Shown here: in pieces, positions 22,247 to 35,390 of the stretch
Position numbering within the stretch: position 1 is the first letter of the stretch
How the letters are laid out: every line of letters begins with the position of its first letter
Origin: Maylandia zebra
Lineage: Eukaryota > Chordata > Actinopteri > Cichliformes > Cichlidae
NCBI RefSeq assembly: GCF_041146795.1
Contig: NC_135184.1
Span: 5,593,467 to 5,657,466 of the forward strand
Length of the DNA stretch: 64,000 nt
Direction of reading: 5' to 3'
The notes under the pieces: generated by a model
What the model saw: the letters and a program-made list of their open reading frames with translations, nothing else
Databases searched by the model: none
What the model was told of the DNA's origin: nothing
Made by a program: the position numbers and the translations under genes

Positions 22247-22872
22247 TGAACAGAAACAACCTCTGTGCTCTGAAGGGAAACAGATCTCTGCTCTTGTTCA
22301 CCTCCTACAGGAAATGAGGCTCACCAGCAACTGCATTTACACCATGTTGTTTAGACCCATCCTGATACAGACACATCTGTGAAGGGAGGCACTAAAGAAA
22401 TATTCTTACAGAGCGACCAAGAGCCAATCACATGATGCAGGGTGTGGTATGTTTGGTTACAACATGCAGTAACAAGTCTGACCCAGCTAAAGTTTAATAG
22501 TTTAACTTTACGTGGATGTTTGAAATTGAAGTTTTATAGGACTCTCTGTTTAATTGTTGTTTTGTTTGGAGCGATGGTTCTTTTTATTTAAATAATTGAT
22601 GATAATTTGATATATTTGATTATTTATTACTGGTGCAAACAATTCATTTCTTCATGGTGCAAATATATAGTTGACTCAGGAGTTTAACTCAGTTTTCTTG
22701 GCCTTTGTTTATCGTTTCATTTAAAATCTTAATGGGTAAAGATCATCATAATTACATATGAAATTATATGTGCAAATTATATGTTCCATTACACTTTTAA
22801 CAGCACAGATTATACAGCAAACATCAGATTCATGGATAGAGCCAGAGGCTAAATGACTGTTCAGTCCTCTTT
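22247..22872. other. TRIM B upstream flank
   Basis: No gene seen. It holds about 150 bases (22499-22649) missing from unit 1 but partly matched upstream of TRIM D, so unit 1 is the one with the deletion. Confidence 0.6.
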
Positions 22873-22887
22873 AGGAAACGATCTTCA

Positions 22888-25552
22888 GCCTCGCTCTTTC
22901 TCTACCCACCAACGTGAACCAGCGCAGCACTGGTGTACACAGAAACGAACGTCAAAACAAATTTGTCGGCCAACAAACTTTTTTCTTTTTTTCTTTTTGC
23001 AAAGCTAACTTGAGGTATTAGCTTGAAATAAAAACGGGTTCTAAATGTCTTTAATACCAGTTACAGAGTGGTGGTGTGATCCAGTTCTTTGGCACCCCGA
23101 GCCGAGTGTTTGTGTATCTTTTTCTTCCCCACACTGCAACAGCTTTAACACAGCGACAATAAACCGCTTTCTCATTACCAGTTAAGGTGAAAGGCGCAGA
23201 GGGAGGCTTCTTTTTTAAATTATTTTGCCACAGGGGTTTTAAATGATTTCCGCTGCACTTGTGGGTATTCTCCAAAACTCTGCGTGCAGGGAGGAGTATA
23301 ATACAGTTTGATACGATCACAGCTTGAACTTTCACTGACGATAGATGATGTCGACTGTACACGGTGTTTGGAAATTCCTTAGACGCCAAGTTTGTTAAGA
23401 ATTAAAAAAAAAAGATTGGCTTTGCAGACATAAAAGCCTAGAGGAACATTCCTTTAAGTGACAAACGGTGATAAAGAGCTAGCTGTCAGTGATGGCTGTC
23501 TGCTACTGTGGCCAGGTGAGGCATGAGCAGGGACTCGCGTGCATTCCTTCACATAGTTTTAACTCGGTCGTGCCTGCTTTTTTGTTTGCCCAGTGACATG
23601 TCAAAGGAGGTGAAAGCAGATCTCAGATAAAGAAAAATAACTTTATTTAATAGCTATTGTATAGACTGTTTTCAGCTGCCTTGTTTAACAAAGAGGGCGG
23701 TCGAAGAGTTGCCCGTTGTGTGCATTTTTTTATTTATTTTTTTATTTGTTTCTACCCGCATTGAAACAGCCACATGAGTAATGGGCTGCTCAACACCTCC
23801 ACAGGATTAGAGCCCACAGCATTAAGAGTTTTTTTTTCCTCCACGAGATACTGGAGGCATTGTGTTCCTGATGCTCTGACGTATTTAGCTAAACTGAATA
23901 GACTGGAGCTGACTGGCCACCCAGCAAGCCTCAGGATATTCCACTTTGTGAGCGCTTTGTCTTTTAACACATATCAGCAAACGGCACTGTGTAGCCACCG
24001 CAGTGAACTGAGCAGTGAGACTGAACAAGACCGACTTAGATTTTGGGGTTTTCTGTTCAGTTCTTCTTGTAGAAGCTTTGTACAGAATCATCACCAGGCT
24101 GCTCTCTTTAAGACAAAAGTAGATTTAGTCAAACTTTCAGAACTTTTCTCATTTAAATTCAGTTTTTTTAAGTCCTCTGGAGATTCTGCTTTAATTCCAT
24201 CAAAAGAGAGATATCTATCTATACCATATTGTGCTCTCTTTTACAGCATTATGATTACTCATCGCAGATGGCCATGGGCAAGGGAGTAGGGATAAGAAAT
24301 TTAGTTAGCTAGGGTAACACCACCTGGGTCTGGGTGCAATTCCCCCCTCCAGGGGCAAGGGTACCTAGACCCGGTTTGTAGAGTACGCTTGGGGAGTGTG
24401 ATTGTGTGTACAGCGTCTCTTTATGTCTGTCTCCACGTTGGTTGAGTGTGGAGTGAGTGCATATGAGAGCATGAGGGTGGGAATGGATGTTTGTGTCTGT
24501 GTGTGCCTGTATGTCTGTGTCTATATGTCAGGTTGGGTATCAGACGCCACCTCTCTGGGGACACCTCAGGCCCTCCAAGGTTTGGAGGCCTATCTCCACC
24601 CACCACCACTTCCCCTGCCGGTGGCGGACTCCCTCAGGTGTCGGTGTGTTGGTGGTTCTTTGTGTCTGGGGGTGGGCGTCCGGGTACACACCGGCTCACT
24701 CCTTGGCGGCCGCTTGTCGGGGCCTGGGGCCTGGGGCTCGCTCGGGCCCCTTTGGAGGTGGGGTGCCCCCGGCCTCTCGGCCTAGGGCTCGGTCACTCAG
24801 GCGCAGCTGGGGGCCGGCGGAGCTCACGGGCGCGTCACTGCAACCCCCCCTGGCTTCTGCTCCGCGGCTGCTGAGTGAGCCCTCATCTGGGACTCTCCTC
24901 AGCTCTTACTGGAACAGTGGCGCGGCTGCCCCTCTGTTGGTCTTCCATGGTCTCTTGTGTTCTGGGGTCCTCTGGATGTCTGGAGTTTTGATCTCCTCCA
25001 TACCCGCTTCACACCCTGGAGGACGGGGCTGTGGCCCCCCCACACTCCCTAGCAGATCATTACATGGAGAAACCTTTGGAATGCAAGCATGCTGATCCAC
25101 ACAGGTATGCACACATGGGTATTCACAGACGCGGACTAAAGCTTTCTTGGCTGCTGCCTCAAAGCACACTGTGCGCTGTCTATCTTGCGTGCTGCACAAT
25201 ATCGTTTATTACTTAGTAAATACTGATATCTATGACTAGCTAGTTTATTGTGATGGTGCTTTGTTTTCTCTATTATTATGTTGCTCTTTGTTGTTTGCTG
25301 TCTCCTCTGTTTGTTTGTTTGTTTGTTTTTTCTCCATACAGGTGACCCAGGAGTTTTTTTTTTTTTTTTTTTGTCTCTCTTCCCCCCCCTTCTCACCGTC
25401 TCTTCTCCCCTTGGGTTTTCTTTCTTTCTCTCCCCCTCTCTCTCTCATTCATTCCCCCTGTCCTATTTATTAAAAAAAAAAAAAAAAAAATGACAAAGGA
25501 TGAACTGAAGCTCTGCCATCACGTAATGTCGCATACTGCTGTTTCTGATGTC

Positions 25553-25595
<43 letters not shown>
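22888..25595 (+). mobile_element. L1-like retroposon with TSD and double poly(A)
   Basis: A 14-15-base target duplication, aggaaacgatcttca, flanks the insert (about 22873-22887 and 25595-25609), and unit 1 has the single empty site at 12732-12746. The insert ends in poly(A) (about 25557-25595). The GC-rich part (about 24290-25200) and following T- and C-rich stretch resemble teleost L1 3' regions as I remember them. The first 1.3 kb shows no reverse transcriptase, so the coding core is missing. An earlier A-run at 25472-25490 is followed by about 65 unique bases and then the terminal poly(A), as in a 3' transduction. Open frames inside are GC-rich chance frames. Confidence 0.8.
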
Positions 25596-25597
<2 letters not shown>

Positions 25598-27664
25598 AAA
25601 CGATCTTCATATGACGACAAACACGACAACAATCAGCTGTCAAACTGTACAAGAAGTTCACAGTAATGTAAAAGAAGTTATATCACTTTATTTTTAAACG
25701 TACGCACTCAGGGTCAGGACTGAAGACACTGATCGAGAAAATACTCTAAATATAAATATTCACCTAAACATTCAAAATTATTCAATTGCATGAAAAGAAA
25801 TATGAACTCTCTACAATACTGGCTTCTGATTGGTTGAAAAAGCAGGTGCTGAACTTCAGAAGAGCTAAAGCTGCAAAACTGTGTAAACCCAGAGTGGATG
25901 CTGCCCTCTGACCTTTCAGAAGTACGATCTTTTTATGAAGACACAGAGGCAGAGTTATTATTCATCACTTTAAAGATGATATTCGTTACATGTTCTTCAC
26001 TCGTTGTCTAGTAAAGTCCAGAGAATGAGACACATGATTTCAAAACATACAGCTGCATGTTAGAGATCACAGAGTTCTTCAGTCTTATGAGAACTCATGG
26101 AGACTAAATGTCAGACACATCAACAGTAAATGTCGTTCCTCCCCCCGTGAGTTTGTGTCCTCCAGACTTGTTTACACAAACATCTGAGGTTTGAACAGTG
26201 TGCAAAACCACATGTTACAAAGCTGCTGAGCTACTGAATACTGGAATATTTCATTCAATATCACCATCTGACCAAAGGACAAACACAGAGAGGATTAGAG
26301 CGCCAAACTTTGTTTCAAACTGTTTCAGATTTTAGAGGCAAAAAGCAGAATTTCTACCTGGACAAAGAAATCAAAGCAGGAGCAAAACAAGCTTTTTACA
26401 TTTATTCAAAGGCATTATGTGAATGTACTCTGAGCCACAGCCTCCTAAAGTAAAGACATTTGATCATCTAAACCAGACAGAGTCATGTTTTCAGCAGTGT
26501 CTGTATCCTCCATATAGACCATGCCATGGTCCACCTAGGGTGACCAGGTGTCTGACTTTATGTGAGACTACACAGCGCTCAGTCCTTGTTTGCCTGTGCC
26601 ACACACACATTGAGCCAATGTCCAGTTTTTTTATTGACTCTAGTTTCTGTCGATCGCTAGGCCCACAAAAAAACCCTGTACAGGAAGTAGATTTCATCTC
26701 TCTGATAAAAGGAGTTCTAATCCCTGATATGAGTCTGACCCAGTAGATAATATTGATATGATCATATTTATGCCTTTGTTGTTTCACAAAGGGTTAAAAA
26801 CATTCACAGGTTGGACTGTGGTTCTCCTTTTAGCGTCTCTGCTGGAATTTTAACTGTGAACCTCTTAGATCCAAACTTCTGAACTGCTCATCTCACAGAG
26901 GACAAAAGGGAAGAACCCCGAATCTCTTCTTCACCTCACTTTTATACCTGCTCACCCTTTCTCCCCCCTTCCCTCACTGGACGTCACATCTGCACACTTG
27001 GGCCAATCAGGTTGTTGACATTTGATCATCTGATGTGCACCCACACCTCATCTCTCTCTCTCTCTCTGACTTACAAGATTTAACACAAAGTTTAAACTTT
27101 AAAATCACTTCATTACATTTTCTTTGTTATTCTTAACACAGAAAATTCACATTCAAAAACTTAACACAGAATAAAACAGAGTAGCCAGTAGTGGGACATG
27201 GTTCCAGCAACTCTGATGGTGACGGCCCGTTTGAAGCTGAAGCTCCGGCACGTGTGTCAAAAAATCAACACACTGCTTCAGAAACGCTGTGCTGAGGCTT
27301 GGTTTGACTGAACAGAGTCACGTGATCAATGACGTCTGAAGCTTCATTCAGCACGTCACTGCTTCAGTACCTGATTCAATGATTTATTGAAATCATTGGT
27401 GGGATTTGTGCTGTGTTTTGGTGGTTTTGTGAGAGCGAATCAGTGTGTGACATAATTATAGACATGGAGCCAGGAAGAGAGGACGCTCTGCCTGTTCCTC
27501 AATAAAAACCAGTTCATCAGCATTTCTGCTCCCAGGTCTAAAATGTACATAAGAAATATGATGTACACATAATTATAATGATATAACTTATAGTATATTA
27601 TATATAAACGTACCAGTCTGCTGGTTAATTACATAATCAGGTGGAGGCAGTGACCTCACAACCT
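25596..27664. other. Spacer DNA, unit 2
   Basis: A near-identical repeat of 12732-14815. No gene, RNA or complete transposon is supported. A TC microsatellite lies near 27050-27068. Confidence 0.6.
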
Positions 27665-29575
27665 CCTATAAGCTTTAAGTTAAGGTTACTTTATTTATAC
27701 CCACAGGTAAATTTGCTTTACAGAACAATGATAGCATTTGGCCTCCCTTCACAAACACACACACCTAATGAAACCTGACAAAACACATATTTTAATTAAA
27801 CAAAGTGAATCAAATCAAAAACAATTCTTATTGAGTTCAGTGACAGCAGCAGGGACAAAGCTGTTTTTATAATGCTTTGTCCTGCATCTTGGAACTAGAA
27901 ACCTCCGTCCTGAAGAAAGAAGCTAAATCCACCCCGTAGAGGATGGGAACCATTTTTAAGGATTGATTAAGCCATCTGTGGTACCTGTTTAGAGTACAGG
28001 GAGTCTAAACAGGCCTGTGACTCATCTATCAGACGACTGGACCATCTCACTCACTAATTCAGTCAATTTTTCTCTGTGACAGAGGTCTGACTGAACCATG
28101 GCACCAAACAAAAAGATAAAACAGACTCAATAAAAGAACAAGAAAACAAAGTTAAAATCTTTCGCTCAATGTGGAAATGAGCAAGTTTCCTGAGGCAGTA
28201 AAGGCACTGGTGACCCTTTTTACAGACCGATTTGCAATAAAAGTTCAGTTTTTCATTGATTATGGTCCCAAGATATTTATATGATTGCACTTGCTCTATT
28301 TTCTGACCTTTAATTAAAGTGACTCTGTGCCCATTTAGTTGTTTCCTAAAATCAATAACCATATCTTTTGTTTTAGATATGTTCAATTGGAGATAAGACT
28401 CCTCCCACCACTGAACAAACTAATCAATGATTGGACCGTGGTGAGTTTCACCCTCTTTCAGTAAGCTGACAATAACAAAGTCATCTGTAAATTTAATGAT
28501 GGCCCTGTTTTCATATCTGCTCTGACACGTGTTTGTAAAGAGAATGAATAATAAGGGCGATAAGAGACCCTGGAGGAGAAGCTGTGGAGGAGAACACTGG
28601 GTCAGACAGAACCCCATTTATTCTCACTCTTTGTGACCTGTCAGTTAAAAGATCTAAAATCCAGCAAACCAGGTTTTTCCTGATTTCAAACTCTTCTAAA
28701 AGTCTTTTCATTAAAATATGGGGCTGTATTGTATTAAAATCAGAAGATAAATCAATGAAAAGAAGTCTTGCAAAAGTCCCTTTACTCTCTACATGTTTAA
28801 GAATCAGATTTAGTCCAAAGCGCGTCCTGCACTCCTCTGTTGGGCCTGTACGCAAACTGCATTGGATCCAGCTGATATTCAATCTCTTCCATAATCACAT
28901 TTCTGAGGATTTTTTCAGACTTTCATGACAACTCAGGTGAGGCAACAGGCCTGAAGTCATTCAGGACGTTTGGACGACTAGATTTAGGGACATGAACGAC
29001 GACAGCTTCCTTCCAAAGCGAGGGCACATTTTGTATTTGAAAGGATTTATTGAAAATAAGCTGAAATTTAGGACTGAGCTCTTTAGCACAAGATTTAATT
29101 AGGCGGCACTAATGTTATCAGGGCCCTGGCTCTTGTTCACATTAACTGTATGAAAGGCCTTTTGGACATCGCTGAGTTCAGTGATGAAGTGTTGAGTATC
29201 TTTCAGTTTCTGTTTCAGTTCAGAAGAACTAAAACGAGCATCAAGCATATTCAAATCTCTGTCTGACTTAAAACCGTCTACAATGATCTGACTGCTGCTC
29301 TGGGGATTTTGAAACCCTGATATGGTTTTCATACAAGTCCAGGCAGACCCAAAACGTTTTGCAGCAAATTTTCTTTCAAGAAGGTTTTTGTAGATCTGTT
29401 TTGCTTTCAAGAGCTCGATTTTCAAGTCTTTGGTGACTGCCTGAAAGTCAGGAACAGCCCCCTCTTTAAAAGCCTGTCTCTTTTTCCTTAAACAGGATTT
29501 GATGCATTTGGTGACCCATGGCTTATTGTTAGGGTACACTTTAGCACGCTTAAGGGGTATAATCATGTCTTTACA
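27665..29575 (-). mobile_element. Degenerate Rex1/Babar-like LINE, unit 2 copy
   Basis: This is the duplicate of the LINE in unit 1, with the same broken reverse transcriptase pieces (MIIPLKRAKVYPNNKPWVTK near 29560, RLLFIDLSSDFNTI near 28740, TDDFVIV near 28490, VIDFRKQLNG near 28350). It lacks the 73-bp MITE and reads through that site. Shared lesions show it was dead before duplication. Confidence 0.8.
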
Positions 29576-31644
29576 AAACCTGCATATGAGCTAACATCCA
29601 CCAAAGCATCAAGGCTGAATAAAAACTTCCCAATCTGTCAATTTAAAACATTCCTGCAAGGTAAGCACAGATTCTTCTGACCACATGATTGATTGATGAT
29701 AACATAATTTTTTCACCCCCCGAAAATTCACGTTCAAAGCAACATATCAGCCCGATATCACACAGAACTGTCACATGACATCAAACACAAGCTGTCAGCT
29801 CTGCAGAGTGGGCAATCATAATGAAGCAGTTCATTATAAGCTGCAGACTCAAGCTGCTCTTCATATATTTGTCCATCAGATGTCACCAAAGAGGACTGTG
29901 ATGAAAGCTTTGAGTAATGAACCGTTTTTCATTACAAGCTTGGCCAACTGACTACAATCTACAATAAACTAATATGGCTTTTCAATCCTCTCTTCAATCA
30001 CTTGGTACCACCAGGAACCTTTAAATGGGCACTCAAGCTGCCTGGAGACTGTTTTGTCGTGCACATCAGAGAAACCACAGGTAAGACAATCTTATCCAAA
30101 AGGTCAGTGTAACAGTATTGTTTTCCACCAGCTTAACCAAACTTCCCACACTAACTGAAATTTCTTTTCCCAGGCAAACATTAAACAGCAGCAGCTGGAA
30201 AACTGGAAAACCTAAAGCCAAATAATCAATAAGACATAACCAACTTTTGTATGAGTGAGTATTGATAAACTGAGCAGAATTAAACCTCAGTGAAACCACA
30301 TATAAGTTCTGGTAACTGGCACATATTTATGTTTAATATGTTGTTTTATATTTTGATCAGTTTCAGGTGTTTGTGCGACTGTGTTAACCATCAGTAAAAC
30401 CACATATAAATCACACTTCTGTGTTTAACAATTACAACACTTGATGCTGTTTTTCTGATTCAGGATTATGTGTGTGATGAGTTGGCCACACAGTTCTTAT
30501 CTTTCTGCTTCACACACACACAAAACTGCCGAGGTTGAAGCTTCAGTCTCTTTCTACCCCAGGTCTCACCACATTTCCAAAATGTAAACTCTGAGTCTCA
30601 TAAGAAATGTGGTTCAAAAAGATGTGCTGATCTATGAATGCATCCTTACTGAAAGCTAAAGATGTCCAGCAGACAGAAACAGCAGCTGAATGAACAGTTA
30701 TCATGAGCGAGTGTACAAACACTATCACAGGAAATAACAGAAATAAACTGTAGTTTCCATTTATACCTGTAGTATTTTTTCAGCTCCATGTCATCTTCCA
30801 ATATGTCAAAATATGATTTCATTGTATCTTAAACAAATACAAACTTCTTTCTTCCCCCCAGAGAGCCAACAGTTTACTATCAGAACTGAGGCTGATCATT
30901 AACAGGGAGCAGCAGGTAACAAGGTCATCAGCAGTGGAGGAAAGTATGGAAGTAATACTCAGCTTCATATTTGAAGATACTCGAGTATCTTAGCTGCAGG
31001 TCTGGAACAATGGTTTTATTTCCTTTCCCATTAAACATCTCACACAGCCCCTCATCTGTGACCCTTAGCAAACCCACTGGATATCTACCTGTACATAAAG
31101 GAGATCAGATCAGTTCCATCTAGACCAGCTGTAACAGGAAAATGCTGCTTACACTTTGATGCATCACTTTCAGTTTGTCATATAAGACAATATATCAGAT
31201 TGAGGCATTATTTTCCTGCAGTGAGTAAATCTACTTTGTACTTTACTCTTTTCTTTTAGGTAAAGGCTCTAAACAGTACTTGTACACTGTGGAAATCCCA
31301 TAAGAACGTCTCCTGAACTCTGAAAAATAACAAAACAAAGACTAAAAGGAGGTCATGGGTGCTGATGATGATGCTGATGATGAAGAGGAGTAGCATGCAT
31401 TTAAAAAGTGACTGATGTCCTAGAATACAACAGAACAGTGTCTCTACAAACTTATGAAAACATGACAGTCTTGCATTAGTTTGTATTCTTATGATTTCAA
31501 AAAACGAGGGAAAAATCTCCTTGAAATGCACAATTCCTTTTTGTTATTTCTTAGTGTGTGACGTATTTTATTGGCTTTATGATTGGTGCAAACAGTTTCC
31601 TGATTCATAATGGAAATAGATTTTAGACACAGGAGGAACACGCA
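29576..31644. other. Spacer DNA, unit 2; no gene supported
   Basis: Counterpart of 16801-18866 with scattered substitutions and a different (GAT)n tract at about 31362-31385. Confidence 0.55.
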
Positions 31645-31682
31645 GTGATCAGCAGGAGCAGCTTGGAGTCCAGTCTTCTTCA
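31645..31682 (-). pseudogene. 38-bp TRIM relic, unit 2
   Basis: Same isolated KKTGLQAAPADHC-coding scrap as at 18867-18904, with the same flanks, so it predates the unit duplication. Confidence 0.7.
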
Positions 31683-32861
31683 CACTGAGGAGGGACATAT
31701 ATGCAGGAACAGTTGTCATAACTGTTACAACCACCAGATGGCGAAAGAGTCCCACTGCAACTTTAAGCCATGAAGGATGTCTTGATGTTTGCTTGTGATA
31801 AATCTGCTTTATGTGAGTCTTTTTCAGAAAGTAACAGTAACATGTCTGATTATATGTCTTTAATCAGTAAAGTCTCGCTTTGCTGGAAATAAATAAATAA
31901 TTGTAAACATGCAGCTGTATGTTAGAAGTCAAAGGGTCCTTAAGTCTTCTGTAAATTGACGGGGATCAAATGAAGGACACAAGTATCTGTTCTTACTCTA
32001 ATAAATGCTGCTTTAATATCCAACAGACTATTTTCCTTCCTCATCAGCAGTAAACAGCTCAACTGCGTCTGTGCATTTGTGTCCTCCATACTTGTTTCCA
32101 CAGACATCTCAGGCTTGATGCCACGATGCAGTGTAGAAACCTGACAACCCTCTGACTCATGTTCAAATGTTCAAGGACATTTCTCAGGATCATGTATGAC
32201 CCCTTTTTGACATTTGGACTTTCATTAATAATATTTGTGTTTCTGAGTCATTTTTGTGGAGACTTCTGTCCAACGTAGTGTCCAAATGAAGCCTGAAGCT
32301 TTTCTTCACCCTCTTGTCAGATGGTCAGCAACAAAACTCTGTTCCAACCAATGTCTGATAAGAGATGAGACACAGCAGCTGAGCAAATGATCATTTCATG
32401 CTGAAGACATCCTCAGACAAAATTAAACACATACATAAACACAGCCTGGTGCCAATAACACAGCTAATGACACTGCTGTATCACTGGCTTTACTGATTAA
32501 AGACCATATCTGAAGGAAATCTTTGAACACAACAGAAAGTGACCTTTTAAACCTGCGACACTGATGCTGCATTCAAGGACCATTAAAACATTTTAAAGGA
32601 CTTAAGAACATGAAGAAAATGTGACTTGTTTCTCTGTAATGAAGCTGTTTTAGTGAAGAAAGTTGAAAGGTCACAGAGCGACTGCTGAATCTTCTGCTCT
32701 AAACATGAACTCTGAACTTTGTGATGCTTCAGGAGGAAAACTGCTTCAGTTATTCTCTCAGATTAGTTTCATATTTTCTGCATCAGATTTGAGTGAGATC
32801 CTGGAATGAAGACAGAAGAAAAGACTTTGTTCAAAGTTTGATTTATAGTCAAACCTTCCAG
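31683..32861. other. Spacer and TRIM C 3' flank
   Basis: Noncoding, shared with 18905-20089 and 44267-45409. The TRIM C polyadenylation signal follows at 32862-32867 (tttatt on +). Confidence 0.6.
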
Positions 32862-33294
32862 TTTATTCACACAATAAAACATCAACACAATATATGAAGT
32901 CATTCATTACAATCACAGTTTTTCCTCATTTCTTTGATGATTTTGACAAAAACAAACACAAACACACACACATGGTCTGCCATACTCATAAAGAGAAATG
33001 TCGACATTTTTCAAGACAAATATTCCAGAAACATTTAGAGGATAGAGAAGTTTACATTTTCATGTGGAGAAATATTTTAGTAAATCAAAATGATGATGAG
33101 CAGTGATAGCCTCCATAAACAGTCACAGGAAAGATCTCCTTTAAAAACTGAGAAACATCAAGAGAACAACTAGAAGATGTGGAGGTACCACCCATAATGT
33201 TTGACTGACAGCTGATCTCTGTGCAGAAATGATGGAGAGAAAATAAAATGAAACTAAAACACAGATTTAAACACACAATATGAAAGACTTCAGT

Positions 33295-34962
33295 CTATTT
33301 GAGCTTAATCAACTCAGCAGTGGCTCCATAATAATAAGGCAACAGTCCAGCATAGAGCGGCTGAGTGAATGTGGTCTGGACTCTGTGGAGGAGAGTCATG
33401 GTTTCAGAGACGCTGTAGAAGGACAAAATACCTGCTCTGTGATCCAGGTACACTCCTACTCTGGAGGAACGAGGACCTGAGACACGAGTTTGGATGTTGT
33501 TGTACCAAAATGTAAAACTGTTGTTGTTACAATCTAATGACCAAGATTTGTCATTATGTCCAAATTTACATTCATTACTATTCCCTGCTCTGCTGATATT
33601 CTTGTATGCGACTGCTACATAAGCTCCTCTCCCTCTCCACTCCACTTCCCAGTAGCAACGTCCAGTCAGACTCTCTCTACTCAGGACCTGACAACATCCA
33701 GTGAATCTGTCTGGATGATCAGAATAAGACTGTTGTTGATTCATAAATGTTGCTTTTCTGTTCCCCTCTGATAATAACAGCCATGTGTTTGCTGTGTTTG
33801 GATCCAGTGTGATTTCACGCGAATATTTTAAGAATCCAGCTCTGGTCTTTGGCTCTGCTGGTGGATCTGACAGTAAAACATCCACTTCAGTGACTGTCAG
33901 TGAGATGTTTGTCCATTCCTCTCTCAGAACGTCCTGTAGTTTATCTCTGACCTCTGACACAGCTGCTGTCACATCCTCAAAGTAGCTCAGAGGACGGATA
34001 TTGATGCTGGATGAGTCTGTAGACTCACTGAGTGCTGACAGTGAGGGGTAGTTGTGTAGAAACTGGATGTGATCCTCTGTGTGTGAGAGCTGCTTCAGCT
34101 CAGCATCTTTCCTCTTCAGCTCAGTGATCTCCTGCTCCAGCTTCTCCTCAAGCTCTTTGACTCGACTCACTTCAGTTTCCTGCTGGGATCTGATCTGCTG
34201 CTTCACATCAGAGCTTCTTTTCTGGATGAGATGGATCAGCTCAGTGAAGATCTTCTCACTGTGCTCCACTGTTTGATCAGCAGACTGATTGATGGCCTCC
34301 ACATCATGTTGAAGCAGCTTCACATCTTTCTCTCTGTCCTGGATTCTCTGCTGGATGTTTTGTCGACTCACCTCCAGCTCTCTCTGCCTCTCAGTCCTTT
34401 CTGCTGCAGCTGAGACTGTGTCGTGGCCTTTATGTTCATCCACAGGGCAGAGATAACAGATACTCTGCTGATCAGTACGGCAGAACATCTTCATCACCTC
34501 ATCATGACGAGAGCAGATGTTCTCCTGAAGCTTCTTGGAGGGCTCCACCAGCTTGTGTTTCTTTAATGGAGCTACTTCATAATGTGGCTGAAGGTGTTTC
34601 TCACAGTAAGATGCCAGACAGAATAAACAGGACCTGAAGGCTTTCATTTTTCTTCCAGTGCAGACATCACAGGCCACATCTTCAGGTCCAGCATAGCAGT
34701 GATCAGCAGGAGCAGCTTGGAGTCCAGTCTTCTTCAGCTCCTCCACTAAATCTGCTAACATGGTGTTTTTCATCAGGACAGGCCTCGCTGTGAAAGTCCT
34801 CCGGCACTGAGGGCAGCTGTAGATTTTCTTCTTTTCCTCTCCATCCCAGAAGCTTTTAATACAGTTCATGCAGTAGCTGTGTCCACAGGGAATAGTCACC
34901 GGATCCTTTAGTAGATCCAAACAGACTGAACAGCAGATTTTTGTTTGATCCATTTGATTCAT
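33295..34962 (-). CDS. TRIM E3 ubiquitin ligase, copy C
   Basis: This is a 555-residue intact single-exon TRIM with the same architecture and zinc ligands as A and B. Copy-specific features are FWDGEEKKK in the RING, a Ser-to-Pro change in B-box 2 (YLCPVDEH), HDVEA for QEVEA in the coiled coil, and one extra Ala before the PRY (DPPAEPK). In the SPRY it reads GCC after DRFT, AGNSNECK, SLDCNNNSFTFWY and a short C-terminal loop (LPYYYG) ending ELIKLK. The changed upstream ISRE-like site suggests its induction may differ from its sisters (inference). Confidence 0.93.
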   Translation of the reverse strand: MNQMDQTKICCSVCLDLLKDPVTIPCGHSYCMNCIKSFWDGEEKKKIYSCPQCRRTFTARPVLMKNTMLADLVEELKKTGLQAAPADHCYAGPEDVACDVCTGRKMKAFRSCLFCLASYCEKHLQPHYEVAPLKKHKLVEPSKKLQENICSRHDEVMKMFCRTDQQSICYLCPVDEHKGHDTVSAAAERTERQRELEVSRQNIQQRIQDREKDVKLLQHDVEAINQSADQTVEHSEKIFTELIHLIQKRSSDVKQQIRSQQETEVSRVKELEEKLEQEITELKRKDAELKQLSHTEDHIQFLHNYPSLSALSESTDSSSINIRPLSYFEDVTAAVSEVRDKLQDVLREEWTNISLTVTEVDVLLSDPPAEPKTRAGFLKYSREITLDPNTANTWLLLSEGNRKATFMNQQQSYSDHPDRFTGCCQVLSRESLTGRCYWEVEWRGRGAYVAVAYKNISRAGNSNECKFGHNDKSWSLDCNNNSFTFWYNNIQTRVSGPRSSRVGVYLDHRAGILSFYSVSETMTLLHRVQTTFTQPLYAGLLPYYYGATAELIKLK

Positions 34963-35001
34963 GTGCTGTGCCGTTTCAGCGTCTCTCAGTGACTGTCAGA
35001 C

Positions 35002-35015
35002 AGTTTGACTTTCTC
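35002..35015 (-). promoter_or_regulatory. Altered ISRE-like site upstream of TRIM C
   Basis: It reads AGTTTGACTTTCTC on +. Relative to the other three copies the first half-site is damaged (TTTC to TTTG) while the second becomes TTTC. The ETS-IRF pattern GGAANNGAAA is lost. Confidence 0.45.
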
Positions 35016-35160
35016 TGAACAGAAACAACCTCTGTGCTCTGAAGGGAAACAGATCTCTGCTCTTGTTCACCTCCTACAGGAAATGAGGCTCACCAGCAAC
35101 TGCATTTACACCATGTTGTTTAGACCCATCCTGATACAGACACATCTGTGAAGGGAGGCA

Positions 35161-35382
35161 ACAACAAGTCATAAGTGCTTATTTCATCAGTGCCAGGGTT
35201 TGTTATGTTTGATTTACAATATGCAGTTAAAACTGTGACCTAGCTAACCTTGTTAACTAGTAACTTAGCCTATATGAAATGGCTTGTGGCGATGATTTAA
35301 GTAAGGTAAAACTTTATTGGTATAGTACCTTTTGAGATAATAATAAAGCGCTCCATGATAACGCTGGTTACACCCTTGTGCA
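35161..35382. other. Diverged TRIM C upstream flank
   Basis: Weakly similar to the flanks of the other TRIM copies (for example 'ttatgtttg.ttacaa.atgcagt'). No gene seen. Confidence 0.45.
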
Positions 35383-35390
35383 CAGGTGTC

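Larger units (their letters stand above)
19593..32365. repeat. TRIM tandem duplicon, unit 2
   Basis: It has the same order as unit 1: TRIM gene (B), upstream flank, spacer with the Rex1-like LINE and the 38-bp TRIM relic. It is longer mainly because of the L1-like insertion at 22888-25595. Unit 3 restarts at 32366. Confidence 0.9.
32366..35160. repeat. TRIM duplicon, unit 3 (homology breaks at 35160)
   Basis: TRIM gene C and its proximal flanks match units 1 and 2 up to 'aagggaggca' at 35160, after which the similarity becomes weak and broken. A faint echo of the distal flank is visible near 37570-37620, so the old flank has been stretched by transposon insertions. Confidence 0.85.

Noticed and set aside
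23051-23389. 112-codon minus-strand frame in the L1-like insert
   Set aside because: No recognisable motif. It lies in the anomalous 5' part of a retroposed insert on the opposite strand.
24402-25095. Long overlapping frames in GC-rich DNA
   Set aside because: They lie in the 3' region of the L1-like insert, lack stops because of GC richness, and show no domain.
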